Shown piece after piece: positions 1 through 10,335 of a stretch of 64,000 bases of DNA. The position numbers and the translations under genes were made by a program. The DNA is from Ascarosepion bandense (lineage: Eukaryota; Mollusca; Cephalopoda; Sepiida; Sepiidae): assembly GCA_037127315.1 (NCBI GenBank), contig JBBBDQ010000914.1, forward strand, positions 754,501 to 818,500, in the 5' to 3' direction. A model generated the notes under the pieces. The model saw only the letters and a program-made list of their open reading frames with translations, was not told where the DNA came from and made no database searches. Within the stretch, counting starts at the first letter, position 1. Every line of letters starts with the position of its first letter.

Positions 1-101
1 CAATTTTTCTACTTTATTTTATCGTAAGAACATTTTGTGTAATTTGTTTCACGATAGAAAAAAAATCTTGCACAGATACCAACGACATTTTTGTCCCCAT
101 G

Positions 102-210
102 CATTCGTGTGTACTCTTAATGAACCTCTTATATTAGGTAACTAGAGTCGCTTATTGAAACGTACTTCAATGATTAATATATATATAAAAGATATTTGAC
201 GTTCTTTTGT
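102..210 (+). repeat. Dispersed repeat, arm 1 of an inverted pair
   Basis: This segment reads, on the opposite strand, almost the same as 6182-6275. Shared landmarks are the words GAACGTCAAATA, TTGAAGTACGTTT and TTCATTAAGAGTACACA in the same order, with small indels. The two copies bracket the first R4/Dong-like insertion at a spacing of about 6 kb. No coding potential is seen. It is probably an unnamed interspersed repeat; the left 100 bases of the window are AT-rich and otherwise uninformative. Confidence 0.6.
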
Positions 211-334
211 ATTTTTGCATGTTCTCTTGAACGTAATATCGTAATAATGGCGTTTATTGTAGTAAGTTATCGGTGGAAAGAAACAAAATTCTTACTTATA
301 ATCAAACAGAATTGCCGAAGATATTATTATTATT

Positions 335-3300
335 GTGTCATTTTTCATCATATTTCGATTTCTGCTTTGGTCTCACTACCAACCATGTCTGCGGGGAGAC
401 CTAAGGCAGGTAGTGGCGTGTTGTTATGACTCCATTTCATGTTTTTCTATCTTCCCTATCATCCCCAGCATTACATAGATAACGTTTTCCTTAGTGTGTG
501 GGCTGTACTTAATAAGACAATTTTTTGTATATCTCTTAAGCTGGGGTTTCCAGGGATTCTTTCAATGTGTTGTTTTGTTCCATTTTTTATCATTCCAAGT
601 GCACCTACTATCACTGGCACAACTCTTGTTTTCAATTTCCACATTTTTTCTATTTCAATTTCCAGGTCTTTATATTTTGACAGTTTTTCAAATTCCTTGA
701 TTGCTATGTTACAATCCGCTGGACAAGCCATATCAATTAATAGACAAGTTTTCTCCTTCTGGTTTTTAACAATAATGTCTGGCCTGTTTGCTTCAATTTT
801 TCTGTCTGTGTAGATGGTGTAATCCCATAGAATGGTTACATCTTCTATTTCGGTAACCGGTGCTGGATGATGTTCATACCAGTGTTTGTTTACAGCTTTT
901 CCATAATGTTTGCACATTGCCCAATGTAAATATTGCCCAACTCTATCGTGGCGATTTTTATATTCGTTTGGGGCAAGCACAGAACAGCCTGAGATTAGGT
1001 GGTCTATTGTTTCTTGGTGTTTATCACAAAGCCTGCATTTTGGATCCATATTATTATGCATAATATTTGCCTGAAAGTTTCTCGTGAAAAGACTTTGGTC
1101 TTGTGCTGCAAGTATAAATCCTTCAGTTTCAGACTTTAATCCAGATGCACGTAACCATCGATGAGTATTAACTTTGTCAACATTGGATTTATTGGCACGT
1201 ACTGGATATTGGCCATGCAGAGGTTTGTCTTGCCAGCGCTGTTTCATCTTTTCAAGAGCTTTATCTTTGGCTTTCATTTTCATATTTTTTGCCGCAATAG
1301 TTGGTTCTTGGCTACTGTTTTGCTTTTCTACAGAATCTACTAACTGTAATTCTTGTTTGTATTTACTGCCTTCCTTTATTATTGAATATTTTTTCTTTCT
1401 TTCTTCATGTTGCCTTACTAATTGTATCATCCAATCCTTTGTTGTTTCTATGTATGTTAGTAAGCCAATAGTTGTTGTCTTGTATGACAATTCCAGCTGA
1501 ATAAGACCCCTTCCACCTTCTTTACGGGGTATGTATAGACGGTCTACATCAGCCTTTGGGTGATGCAGCCTATGCTTAGAAAGAAGCTTTCTTGTTTTAG
1601 CATCCATTCGCCTGATGTCGTTTAGAGTCCAGTTTAAGATGTTGAAGCTATATTGAACAACTGGGATTGCAAGGCTATTAATGGCCATAACTTTATTCTG
1701 TGAATTTAATTCAGTTTTTAATATCATTCGTAGCCTTCTATAGTACTCTTTACGCACTATTTCTTTCATTTTTTTATGGTGAATGTTTTCGCTCTCATTT
1801 ACACCTAGGTATTTATAAGCTTCTTCTGGTTTCAATTCTTTTATTGTTACAGCAGGGTCTAAGCTAATTGAGGATCTTTCTTGTATTGATCCACGTAAAA
1901 CTGTAGCTTTAGCACATTTATTCAAATTAAATTTCATTCCAATGTCTTCGCTGAAGCATTTTACAGTTTGCAGAAGACCTTCCAGCTCATTATCATTCTT
2001 AGCATATAACTTTAAGTCATCCATGTAAAATAGATGGCTTATTTTCTTTTGGCCTATTTTATAACCACATTCTGTCTTATTAAGTTGACTGGTTAGTGCT
2101 ATTAATGATATGCAGAATAGTAAGGGAGATAAAGAATCACCTTGAAATATACCTCTTTTGATGTTTATTTCATCAGACTTATAGGTTCCATTTATATGAT
2201 TGAGGTAAAGGGTTGTTTTCCATATAGACATGCACTGTTTGATGAAATTGATGATGACGGGCGATATCTTGTATATATTTAAAGTCTTTAAAATCCAGTC
2301 ATGTGGCACACTATCGAATGCCTTTCGGTAGTCTATCCAGGCAGTACTAAGATTTTTCTTTGTCTTGTAGCAGTTTTCCAGGATCATTTTGTTAATTAGC
2401 AATTGGTCTTTACAGCCATAACAGCCACGTTTGCACCATTTTTGTTCAAGCGGTATCATGTCATTTCTTTCTAAGAATAAATATGTTTGTTTTGTTAAAA
2501 TAGATGTTAGTAGTTTATATGTTGTCGGAAGACATGTAATTGGTCTGTAGTTTTTCGGGTTGTTTGTGTCACCATTCTTGGGTAGAAGAAATGTAATTCC
2601 TTTTGTCATCCATGCAGGAATTTTAGTGGGATCGTCAACCATTTCTTGGAGTTCTTTGGCTATTTTTTTATGTGCTGCATTTAAATAATATAGCCAAAAG
2701 TTAGGAATTTTATCTGTACCTGGAGTTTTCCAATTGTGTGCTTTTTTTAGTGCAAATTTAATATCATCTTCTGTAATTCCAGACCATGTCTGTTCGGGTT
2801 TATTCTTCATTCGTTCTATCTCCTGCGTAATCCAATGTACTTCCTTGCTAGGTTCTTTAGGGCAAGCCCATATCTTTTCCCAGAACTGTGTGACTTCTTC
2901 CATTCTGGGGGGTACTGTCACTTCAATTCTTTTTTTACCTATTTCCCTGTAAAATCTCTTTGTATCAGTCTGAAAGATCTTGTTTTGTCTGTAAAATTTT
3001 GCTCTTTTTTCATAGCGTCTTATTCTTTGAGCCTTCAGTTGGATTTTTTGCTTTATTTTTTCTTTATTTGGTAAGACGTCATTTTCATTCCTGATGTTAT
3101 ATTTTTTTTCGGCTCTTCTTCTTTTCCTAGTTCTTACATTTATTCCTCTACTCAGTTCATCCAGTACTGACAGTTCACTTCTTAGTTGTTCGATTTCTTT
3201 TTCGATTTTTCTTTTCCAAGGTGGATCTTCACGTCTGCGTGACTGCCTTGTTTTTATTTTGATGTTTAATTTTTTTGTTGCTGCTGTTGCTGATGCATAT

Positions 3301-3804
3301 ATTACTTCGTTAAGATTTGTATTCGGGTCTTCATCCAGTATTGATTTCAGTGCTGCATTGTACAATTTAATAGTTCGGAGGTTTTGTTTTGTTGGTTGGA
3401 ATTTTGGGAGCTGTTCACGTTCCTCCATTGTAATACTTTGTATTTGACTTAGCTGTTTTTTTATTTCTATCTTGGCTTCCTGTATATTGTTCTTATTTTC
3501 CGTCAAATAATTATCTTCGATGTGTTCTGAACTAATTTTATTTTTGTCTTTTAACTGACTCAGACTCAGATCGCACCTTTCCAGCACTTTTAGACTTACA
3601 TCATTATCTTCGCAGTGATTTGCGTGTTTCACGGTTTCTACATTATGACCTGTGATTTGTTTGATGTTATTACTTTTTATTTCTGGTTCCGGTTCCTTTT
3701 CATATTTTGTTGATTCGACTCTTCTTGTTACAATTCTTTTAATTTCGTGAATCTCAGCCTCTGACAGTCGGTTATTACGAATAATGTACCTACGTACATA
3801 CATA

Positions 3805-3805
<1 letters not shown>
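335..3805 (-). mobile_element. R4/Dong-like non-LTR retrotransposon, copy 1 (longest)
   Basis: The element lies on the minus strand between a short ATT tract (322-334, its 3' side) and a longer (ATT)n tract (3806-3868, its 5' side). It holds one long ORF and about 130 bases of 3' UTR (335-470). That UTR is shared with the copies at 6708 and 7303, including the words TTTTTCATCATATTTCGATT and AAGACCTAAGGCAGGT on one strand or the other. The ORF starts within a few bases of the 5' junction, so there is almost no 5' UTR; this copy may be slightly 5'-truncated. There is no poly(A) tail. Elements of the Dong type are known to insert into TAA repeats, and the flanks here fit that. Confidence 0.85.
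471..3803 (-). CDS. Retrotransposon ORF: reverse transcriptase with restriction-like endonuclease
   Basis: A single uninterrupted 1110-codon frame. Residues 1-300 are charged and rich in Lys, Arg and Glu, with no recognisable zinc finger. The reverse transcriptase follows: YRPITCLP near 419, WIDYRKAFDS with Asp490 and Asp497, FQGDSLSPLLF near 553-563, and the catalytic box FYMDD at 592-596. After the thumb region comes a CCHC knuckle (Cys923, Cys926, His935, Cys940). A PD-(D/E)xK-type endonuclease follows, with RPD at 1007-1009, a second Asp at 1024 in LLIDMACPAD, and a KYKDL motif near 1043-1047. This domain order (RT, CCHC, restriction-like endonuclease, no apurinic endonuclease) defines the R2/R4 group. 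Such proteins nick the target and prime reverse transcription there. The start codon used is the ATG just inside the TAA repeat; an in-frame TAA from the repeat lies directly upstream. The frame is intact, so recent insertion is inferred. Confidence 0.88.
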   Translation of the reverse strand: MYVRRYIIRNNRLSEAEIHEIKRIVTRRVESTKYEKEPEPEIKSNNIKQITGHNVETVKHANHCEDNDVSLKVLERCDLSLSQLKDKNKISSEHIEDNYLTENKNNIQEAKIEIKKQLSQIQSITMEEREQLPKFQPTKQNLRTIKLYNAALKSILDEDPNTNLNEVIYASATAATKKLNIKIKTRQSRRREDPPWKRKIEKEIEQLRSELSVLDELSRGINVRTRKRRRAEKKYNIRNENDVLPNKEKIKQKIQLKAQRIRRYEKRAKFYRQNKIFQTDTKRFYREIGKKRIEVTVPPRMEEVTQFWEKIWACPKEPSKEVHWITQEIERMKNKPEQTWSGITEDDIKFALKKAHNWKTPGTDKIPNFWLYYLNAAHKKIAKELQEMVDDPTKIPAWMTKGITFLLPKNGDTNNPKNYRPITCLPTTYKLLTSILTKQTYLFLERNDMIPLEQKWCKRGCYGCKDQLLINKMILENCYKTKKNLSTAWIDYRKAFDSVPHDWILKTLNIYKISPVIINFIKQCMSIWKTTLYLNHINGTYKSDEINIKRGIFQGDSLSPLLFCISLIALTSQLNKTECGYKIGQKKISHLFYMDDLKLYAKNDNELEGLLQTVKCFSEDIGMKFNLNKCAKATVLRGSIQERSSISLDPAVTIKELKPEEAYKYLGVNESENIHHKKMKEIVRKEYYRRLRMILKTELNSQNKVMAINSLAIPVVQYSFNILNWTLNDIRRMDAKTRKLLSKHRLHHPKADVDRLYIPRKEGGRGLIQLELSYKTTTIGLLTYIETTKDWMIQLVRQHEERKKKYSIIKEGSKYKQELQLVDSVEKQNSSQEPTIAAKNMKMKAKDKALEKMKQRWQDKPLHGQYPVRANKSNVDKVNTHRWLRASGLKSETEGFILAAQDQSLFTRNFQANIMHNNMDPKCRLCDKHQETIDHLISGCSVLAPNEYKNRHDRVGQYLHWAMCKHYGKAVNKHWYEHHPAPVTEIEDVTILWDYTIYTDRKIEANRPDIIVKNQKEKTCLLIDMACPADCNIAIKEFEKLSKYKDLEIEIEKMWKLKTRVVPVIVGALGMIKNGTKQHIERIPGNPSLRDIQKIVLLSTAHTLRKTLSM

Positions 3806-3843
<38 letters not shown>

Positions 3844-3868
3844 TATTATTATTATTGTTATTATTACT
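3806..3868. repeat. (ATT)n microsatellite at 5' junction of copy 1
   Basis: An almost pure ATT/TTA array with two interruptions (TAC, GTT) directly abuts the 5' end of the retrotransposon ORF. Together with the short ATT tract at 322-334 it is read as the split target site. Confidence 0.95.
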
Positions 3869-4379
3869 GTGCTAAAAAACAGAGCAGTCTACATTACAAC
3901 TGTTTCTTTTAATGTGCGCCTGCCACTAATCTGTTTCAAACTGACAAAGTGAAAATTTTTCATTGTTATTAAAATATGAAAGAAGAGGCGGAAAGTGTAT
4001 AATAAACATTGATTGGTTTTCGTGAGACAAAAAAAATTGAGGAAAAAAAGTAAAAGGAGGTGATAAGAAACTCGTGTATTTAACGTATGCCTCAGTGAAA
4101 TGAAAGACTTATATTAAACTTGTCATTTGTACCCTCTTACTTCTTCAAATAATAACTTGCATTCATATTTATGATTGTTATTTCAATATCAGTTAAAGTT
4201 GTTAAGCTCAAAAATTTAAAGATTCATTCGAGAAAATCCCACGGTTATTTTAATGTAGAACTCGCAGAGAAGCTTATTAAAATCATTAAATTGTGAATAT
4301 AGATACTTCAAAACGAAAGAAACGGAAAATTTTCAGGTTTATTTCTAGTTGTTAATTTTGTTGTCATTATTATTATGTG
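3869..4379. other. AT-rich spacer, no feature recognised
   Basis: About 500 bases of AT-rich sequence. No ORF, RNA gene or repeat unit was recognised. Confidence 0.6.
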
Positions 4380-4735
4380 ACACTGACATCTGACTGGCTC
4401 GCTGCCCCTGGTCCGGAGCCTGTTGTGATGAAGATGACCAGAACCTCAGTAAAGGTTGATTCTGTCAAAATGGCACCATTTATGACGACTCTCTCGGGTC
4501 GTTAATCGTGACAATGGACTCGTCAAAGCAGCTGGTCCTCAAGACGTCTATTACAACGCTGAACTTTCCTGTCCACGCTGTGTTCTTCGATCTCAGGAAA
4601 GACACGTTGAAACCTGGTATCCGTTTCTCTACCACCTCAAACCAGACCGGACACACGTGTACACTTGTGTTGAAAAAAATAAACACGCCACCAGCAAAAA
4701 CAAAAAATAAAAAACAAAACAAATAATAATTTAAT
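4380..4735 (+). repeat. GC-richer block with A-rich tail, possible retroposon 3' end
   Basis: Base composition rises sharply against its surroundings. The block ends in an A-rich tail of AAAAAATAAACA type followed by several AAAACA/AAATAA repeats (about 4672-4730), as seen at 3' ends of LINE or SINE copies. Open frames exist on both strands (72-80 codons), but neither has recognisable motifs. I cannot name the family. Confidence 0.35.
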
Positions 4736-4773
4736 AATTTCGAAGGCGCCTGGATCAGTTACGGAAAAAGTCT

Positions 4774-4776
<3 letters not shown>

Positions 4777-4816
<40 letters not shown>
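4777..4816. repeat. (TA)n microsatellite
   Basis: A pure TA dinucleotide run, 40 bases. The short ORF through it (repeating Tyr-Ile) is an artefact of the repeat. Confidence 0.97.
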
Positions 4817-4818
<2 letters not shown>

Positions 4819-4859
4819 CAACCATAAAAGCAGAATACACAATCGTGGAATTCAATGTT

Positions 4860-5640
4860 CATAACGGAGCGAAAGATTCGTTTAAATAATCAGAGCATTC
4901 AATTTTCCCAATTACTTTTTAAACCAAAAGTTCTTTCAGGCCTCTTTCTCGAAGCTTTACAGAAATAGCTGAAGTATAGCGAATGGCAGCGACGGCGGTA
5001 GTGGATCGTTTGTTCACTGTCGCTTGGCAGCTCTGAAACTCAAAACTTGGTTCTACACCGAAGCTTTACGGAAACGGCCGAAATGGGGCGTTCTGATAAT
5101 GATCGTAGATTCTTCTTGTCTCTGCTCGGCAATAAAAAAATTCTTTTCAGCTAGTTGAACTCTTTCTTGGCTCATTCTGTTTCTATACATATTTAGTTAG
5201 GACTCTATCGGAGGCGCATTATTCGACTTTAACTCTTTTAAGTTGATCGGTGGTAGGCTTTTCTATGTTTCTTTACATCTTCAGCCCAGAGCTCTATGGA
5301 AGGTGACCAGTCTCTGTCTCTACGGCTGGCACCCAATCGGCATGGCTCCCAGGCTGGAACTCTTTTCCCTCAGTCGTTACATCTCAAATGCATCTCCAGC
5401 TGACTCAAACTAACTGATTTTTCTCACTATGGTCTCTATTTTTATACTTGTCCCCAATTCTCTTGGGGGATGAATGACGGACACTGGGTATCTATGAAAT
5501 CAAAACTTTGACTAATGAGATTATTTTCCACCTACGCATCCCGAGAGGGGTAGTTTTGGTGCAAGGAATGAGGCAACAACACCCCACATGGATTTATTTT
5601 CTCTTCATCCTATTCTTCTTAATTACATCATTTTATGTTC
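4860..5640. other. Unclassified moderately GC-rich segment
   Basis: No long ORF is present. A short internal direct repeat, CGAAGCTTTAC followed by (A/G)GAAA, recurs at about 4952 and 5059. A TGGCACCCAATCGG word near 5322 resembles a retroviral-type primer-binding site, but no flanking long terminal repeats are visible. It may be an old, unidentified repeat. The bases from 5640 to 5985 are AT-rich and featureless. Confidence 0.3.
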
Positions 5641-5984
5641 TCAAAATTTTTTAAATCATTTCCCATCAAAATGTGGGAACTAAGGATCTGATCTTGCCCT
5701 TACCACATCAAAAGTTTCTGACAAGTTGTTTTGACTATCGTCGTTTTGCATTTTTACCAGCAAAAAATCTCTGAATACAATGGGAAAAATATATTTTTCC
5801 TTTTCCCCAATTTTCAGGTAATTTCTCTTTTTTTCGGAATTTACAAGTACATAGTATTAAATATTTCTAAGCAAAGCTTATATCGCGTATTGCAATAAAT
5901 TGTAAAATCAACAATACCACTAATAATAATTTCTTTCGCTCCGTCGTATTAACTAAGAAATACATTTTTATGTGGAAATAGGGT

Positions 5985-6088
5985 TACACTTATTATTACT
6001 ATTATTATTTTTATTATTCCTTCTTCTTCTTCTTCTTCTTCTTCTTCTTCTTTTTCTTATTGTTATTATTATTATTATTATTATTTCC
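5985..6088. repeat. Compound (TTA)n(TTC)n(TTA)n microsatellite
   Basis: TTA units, then about ten TTC units, then TTA units again. It gives leucine-rich or arginine-rich spurious ORFs on the two strands. A similar TTC/TTA compound occurs at 18116-18200. Confidence 0.95.
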
Positions 6089-6181
6089 TTAGGTTTTTTA
6101 TATACACATATTCTTCCAACTCTTAACCATAAAACTAAAGTTAGAAATAGCTTCATGACATTTTCACATTTTCTTCTGATC

Positions 6182-6275
6182 AAAGAACGTCAAATACCTT
6201 TGAATCTTTGAAGTACGTTTGAATAAGTGACTGCAGTAATCTGACATAAGAGGTTTATTAAGAGTACACAAGATT
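6182..6275 (-). repeat. Dispersed repeat, arm 2 of the inverted pair with 102-210
   Basis: Inverted copy of 102-210 with the same ordered words and a few substitutions and indels. It lies just left of an old R4-like relic and just right of the TTC/TTA array. Confidence 0.6.
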
Positions 6276-6359
6276 TTGTTGAATAAATTAGCTCTTCGTA
6301 ATGTGTGCCCTGTACTTTTGAGTACAATCTTTTAAGGCATACAATAGCAAAACTAGCTT

Positions 6360-6640
6360 CAGTCACTCTATCGGTTCCACTTACAAAAACAATTATTGAT
6401 GTCCTCATTTTATTTTAGATTTCCACTTCAAGATTCTTGTATTTTGATAGACTTTTTTTAAATTTTCAAAGATAAGACCTGCCATGTCAACAGAAAACAC
6501 ATCATTCTGTTGTGGTCTTTGATCATGACGTCTGGAAGATTAGCTTTGATTGTTCTGCCTGTGTATTTTATAAAGTTCCATACAATTTTTACAGGTTCTT
6601 TATATGTAACCGGGTCTAAGCAATGTACATACTAGTTTCT
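6360..6640 (-). pseudogene. Old R4/Dong-related endonuclease relic
   Basis: On the minus strand a broken frame reads KANLPDVMIKDHN and then, after a frameshift, a (V)DMAG-like piece. This parallels EANRPDIIVKNQK and LLIDMACPAD of the complete endonuclease domain at 471-3803. Nucleotide words such as TTGTATTTTGATAGAC also align with the same region of the intact copies. It is much more diverged than the other copies and comes from a related, older subfamily. It has no TTA tract directly on its flanks. Confidence 0.6.
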
Positions 6641-6707
6641 TGCAGTTACATTCATGTAAAAGTTAAGGACTTTTCAGTGCAGATAATGACTCACTAATAA
6701 TTATTAT

Positions 6708-7284
6708 CATTTTTCATCATATTTCGATTTCTGCTCTGGTCGCACTACCAACCAAGTCTGCGGGAAGACCTAAGGCAGGTCGTGGCGTGTTATTACGGCT
6801 TCATTTCACGTTTTTTCTATCTTCCCTATCATCCATAGCGTTACATAGACAAAGTTTTTTTTGGTGTGTGGGCTGTACTTAATAAAACAATTTTGTGTAT
6901 ATCTCTTAAGTTGGAGTTTCTAGGGATTCTTTCAATGTGTTGTTTTGTTCCATTTTTTATCGTCCCAAGTGCACCTACTATCACTGGCACAACTCTTGTT
7001 TTTAATTTCCATATTTTTTCTATTTCAATTTCCAGGTCTTTATATTTTGACAGTTTTTCAAATTCCTTGATTGCTATGTTACAATCCGCTGGACAAGCCA
7101 TATCAATTAATAGACAAGTTTTCTCTTTCTGGTTTTTAACAATAATGTCTGGCCTATTTGCTTCAATTTTTCTATCTGTGTAGATGATGTAATCCCATAG
7201 AATGGTTACACCTTCTATTTCTGTAACCGGTGCTGGGCGATGATCATACCAGTGTTTACAGATTTTCCATAGTGTTTGCACATT
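6708..7284 (-). mobile_element. R4/Dong-like element, copy 3 (endonuclease domain only)
   Basis: A severely 5'-truncated copy on the minus strand. The open frame (6841 to about 7290) carries only the C-terminal end: KHWYDHRPAP, RPDIIV, LLIDMACPAD, and the last residues ending in LSM. The 3' UTR and its TTTTTCATCATATTTCG end are complete and abut ATTATT at 6696-6707. Its truncated 5' side meets the (TTA)n tract 7287-7302, which is also the 3' junction of the next copy. Truncation is as expected for incomplete target-primed reverse transcription. Confidence 0.85.
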
Positions 7285-7302
7285 GTTTATTATTATTATT
7301 AT

Positions 7303-9725
7303 GTCATTTTTCATCATATTTCGATTTCTGCTTTGGTCTCACTACCAACCAAGTCTGCGGGGAGACCTAAGGCAGGTAGTGGCATGTTGTTATGGCTCCA
7401 TTTCATGTTTTTCTATCTTTCCTATCATCTCCAGCATTACATAGATAAAGTTTTCCTTAGTGTGTGGGCTGTACTTAATAAGACAATTTTATGTATATCT
7501 CTTAAGCTGGGGTTTCCAGGGATTCTTTCATTGTGTTGTTTTGTTCCTTTTTTTATCATTCCAAGTGCACCTACTATCACTGGCACAACTCTTGTTTTCA
7601 ATTTCCACATTTTTTCTATTTTAATTTCCAGGTCTTTATATTTTGACAGTTTTTCAAATTCCTTGATTGCTATGTTACAATCCGCTGGACAAGCCATATC
7701 AATTAATAGACAAGTTTTCTCCTTCTGGTTTTTAACAATAATGTCTGGCCTGTTTGCTTCAATTTTTCTGTCTGTGTAGATGGTGTAATCCCATAGAATG
7801 GTTACATCTTCTATTTCTGTAACCGGTGCTGGGTGATGTTCATACCAGTGTTTGCCTACAGCTTTTCCATAATGTTTGCATATTGCCCAATGTAAATATT
7901 GCCCAACTCTATCGTGGCGATTTTTATATTCATTTGGGGCAAGCACAGAACAGCCTGAGATTAGGTGGTCTATTGTTTCTTGGGGTTTATCACAAAACCT
8001 GCATTTTGGATCCATATTATTATGCATAATATTTGCCTGAAAGTTTCTCGTGAAAAGACTTTGGTCTTGTGCTGCAAGAATAAAGCCTTCAGTTTCAGAC
8101 TTTAATCCAGATGCACGTAACCATCGATGAGTATTAACTTTGACAACATTAGATTTATTGGCACGTACTGGATATTGGCCATGCAGAGGTTTGTCTTGCC
8201 AGCGCTGTTTCATCTGTTCAAGAGATTTGTCTTTGGCTTTCATTTTCATATTCTTTGCCGCAATAGTCGGCTCTTGGCTTCCGTTCTGCTTTTCTACAGA
8301 ATCTACTAACTGTAAATCTTGCTTGAATTTACTGCCTTCTTTTATTATGGAATATTTTTTCTTTCTTTCTTCATGTTGCCTTACTAATTGTAACATCCAA
8401 TCCTTTGTTGTTTCTATGTATATTAGTAAGCCAATAGTTGTTGTCTTGTATGACAATTCCAGCTGAATAAGACCTCTTCCACCTTCTTTACGGGGTATGT
8501 ATAGACGATCTACATCAGCCTTTGGATGATGCATCTTATGCTTAGAAAGAAGCTTTCTTGTTTTAGCATCCATTCGCCTGATGTCGTTTAGAGTCCAGTT
8601 TAAGATGTTAAAGCTATATTGGACAACTGGGATTGCAAGGCTATTAATACCCATAACTCTGTTCTGTGAATTTAATTCAGTTTTTAATATCATTCGTAGC
8701 CTTCTATAGTACTCTTTACGCACTATTTCTTTCATTTTTTATGGTGAATGTTTTCGCTCTCATTTACACCTAGGTATTTATAAGCTTCTTCTGGTTTAAA
8801 TTCTTTTATTGTTACAGCAGGGTCTAGGCTAATTGAGGATGTTTCTTGTATTGATCCACGTAAAACTGTAGCTTTAGCACATTTATTCAAATTAAATTTC
8901 ATTCCAATATCTTCGCTGAAGCATTTTACAGTTTGCAGAAGACCTTCCAGTTCATTATCATTCTTAGCATATAACTTCAAGTCATCCATGTAAAATAGAT
9001 GGCTTATTTTCTTTTGTCCTATTTTATAACCACATTCTGTCTTGTTAAGTTGACTGGTTAGTGCTATTAATGATATGCAGAATAGTAAGGGAGATAAAGA
9101 ATCACCTTGAAATATACCTCTTTTGATGTTTATTTCATCAGACTTATAGGTTCCATTTATATGATTGAGGTAAAGGGTTGTTTTCCATATAGGCATGCAC
9201 TGTTTGATGAAATTGATGATGACGGGCGATATCTTGTATATATTTAAAGTCTTTAAAATCCAGTCATGTGGCACACTATCGAATGCCTTTCGATAGTCTA
9301 TCCAGGCAGTACTAAGATTTTTCTTTGTATTGTAGCAGTTTTCCAGGATCATTTTGTTAATCAGCAATTGGTCTTTACAACCATAACAGCCACGTTTGCA
9401 CCCTCTTTGTTCAAGCGGTAACATGTCATTTCTTTCTAAGAATAAATATGTCTGCTTTGTTAAAATAGATGTTAATAGTTTATATGTTGTCGGAAGACAT
9501 GTAATTGGTCTGTAGTTTTTTGGATTTTTTGTGTCACCATTCTTGGGTAGAAGAAATGTAATTCCTTTTGTCAACCATGCAGGAATTTTAGTGGGGTCGT
9601 CAACCATTTCTTGAAGTTCTTTGGCTAGTTTTTTATGTGATGCGCTTAAATAATATAGCCAAAAGTTAGGAATTTTATCTATGCCTGGGAATTTCCAATT
9701 GTGTGTTTTTTTAGTGCATATTTAA

Positions 9726-9726
<1 letters not shown>
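7303..9726 (-). mobile_element. R4/Dong-like element, copy 2 (5'-truncated, frameshifted)
   Basis: Minus strand, very similar to copy 1. It runs from the 3' UTR (7303-7436) through endonuclease, CCHC knuckle and reverse transcriptase, to a 5' truncation matching about codon 346 of copy 1. The RT retains the AWIDYRKAFDS and FYMDD motifs. The frame is broken near 8735-8742, where a run of seven T in copy 1 is six T here; this splits it into a 432-codon part (7437-8735) and a 291-codon part (8732-9607). Another single-base loss occurs near 9713. Both sides carry TTA tracts (7287-7302 and 9727-9765). Non-autonomous. Confidence 0.88.
7437..9607 (-). pseudogene. Frameshifted RT-endonuclease ORF of copy 2
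   Basis: Two overlapping frames together correspond to codons 390 to 1110 of the intact ORF at 471-3803. The upstream part holds the reverse transcriptase palm (Asp of WIDYRKAFD, FYMDD). The downstream part holds the thumb, CCHC knuckle and endonuclease (RPDIIV, LLIDMACPAD). The break is a one-base deletion in a T run. Differences from copy 1 are mainly scattered single substitutions, so the copies diverged fairly recently. The open frame continues 5' of 9607 as far as another one-base deletion near 9713. Confidence 0.85.

Positions 9727-9765
<39 letters not shown>
9727..9765. repeat. (TTA)n tract at 5' junction of copy 2
   Basis: Pure TTA array that immediately follows the truncated 5' end of copy 2. 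Confidence 0.95.
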
Positions 9766-9767
<2 letters not shown>

Positions 9768-10335
9768 ATTAAGCTCTATAATCGCAGGGCATATTACTCA
9801 AATTACGAATAGTTGTATGAAGGAATCAGGAGTGCAAAACATTAAAATATTTCTTCATTGCTACTTTGGAAGCTTCAATCTTGTGTGTTTTTTTTTCATA
9901 CTAGTAACTTCTTCAGATTTCGTTGTCACAATTTCCGACAGCACATTGGGATAGTTTAAAATGACCTCCAGCGTTAAAACATATACTACAAAAACAGGAA
10001 AAAATCATTAGGAAAAAAAGACAATACTACTGAACTATTATGTAATATCGGTATTTCTATATTGCAGTGAAAGCTGATTAATCTCATCACAGACGGAGAA
10101 GAGATATGAAAGGACAGATATATAGTTAAACAGGAGGATCCTGAAATTAGCATAGAATTAGCATGTGAGTAACAACAAATTTTTAGAGAAAATGGAAAAA
10201 AAAGGATATTTATATTTTGCATGAGAAAAAGAGAGTTGGAATTTTTCAGATGCATTATGTGGAAAGAAAATCTAATATACCGATTATGACAGCCACTTTT
10301 TACTATGAACGTACATAACTGGTAAATATGTTCAA
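9766..10335. other. AT-rich spacer
   Basis: Nothing recognised. One 123-codon minus-strand frame (9986-10357) has no motif and an AT-driven composition (Phe, Ile, Leu, Ser), and is taken as chance. Confidence 0.5.

Noticed and set aside
5322..5340. TGGCACCCAATCGG word as a possible LTR-retrotransposon primer-binding site
   Set aside because: No long terminal repeats, gag/pol coding or polypurine tract nearby.
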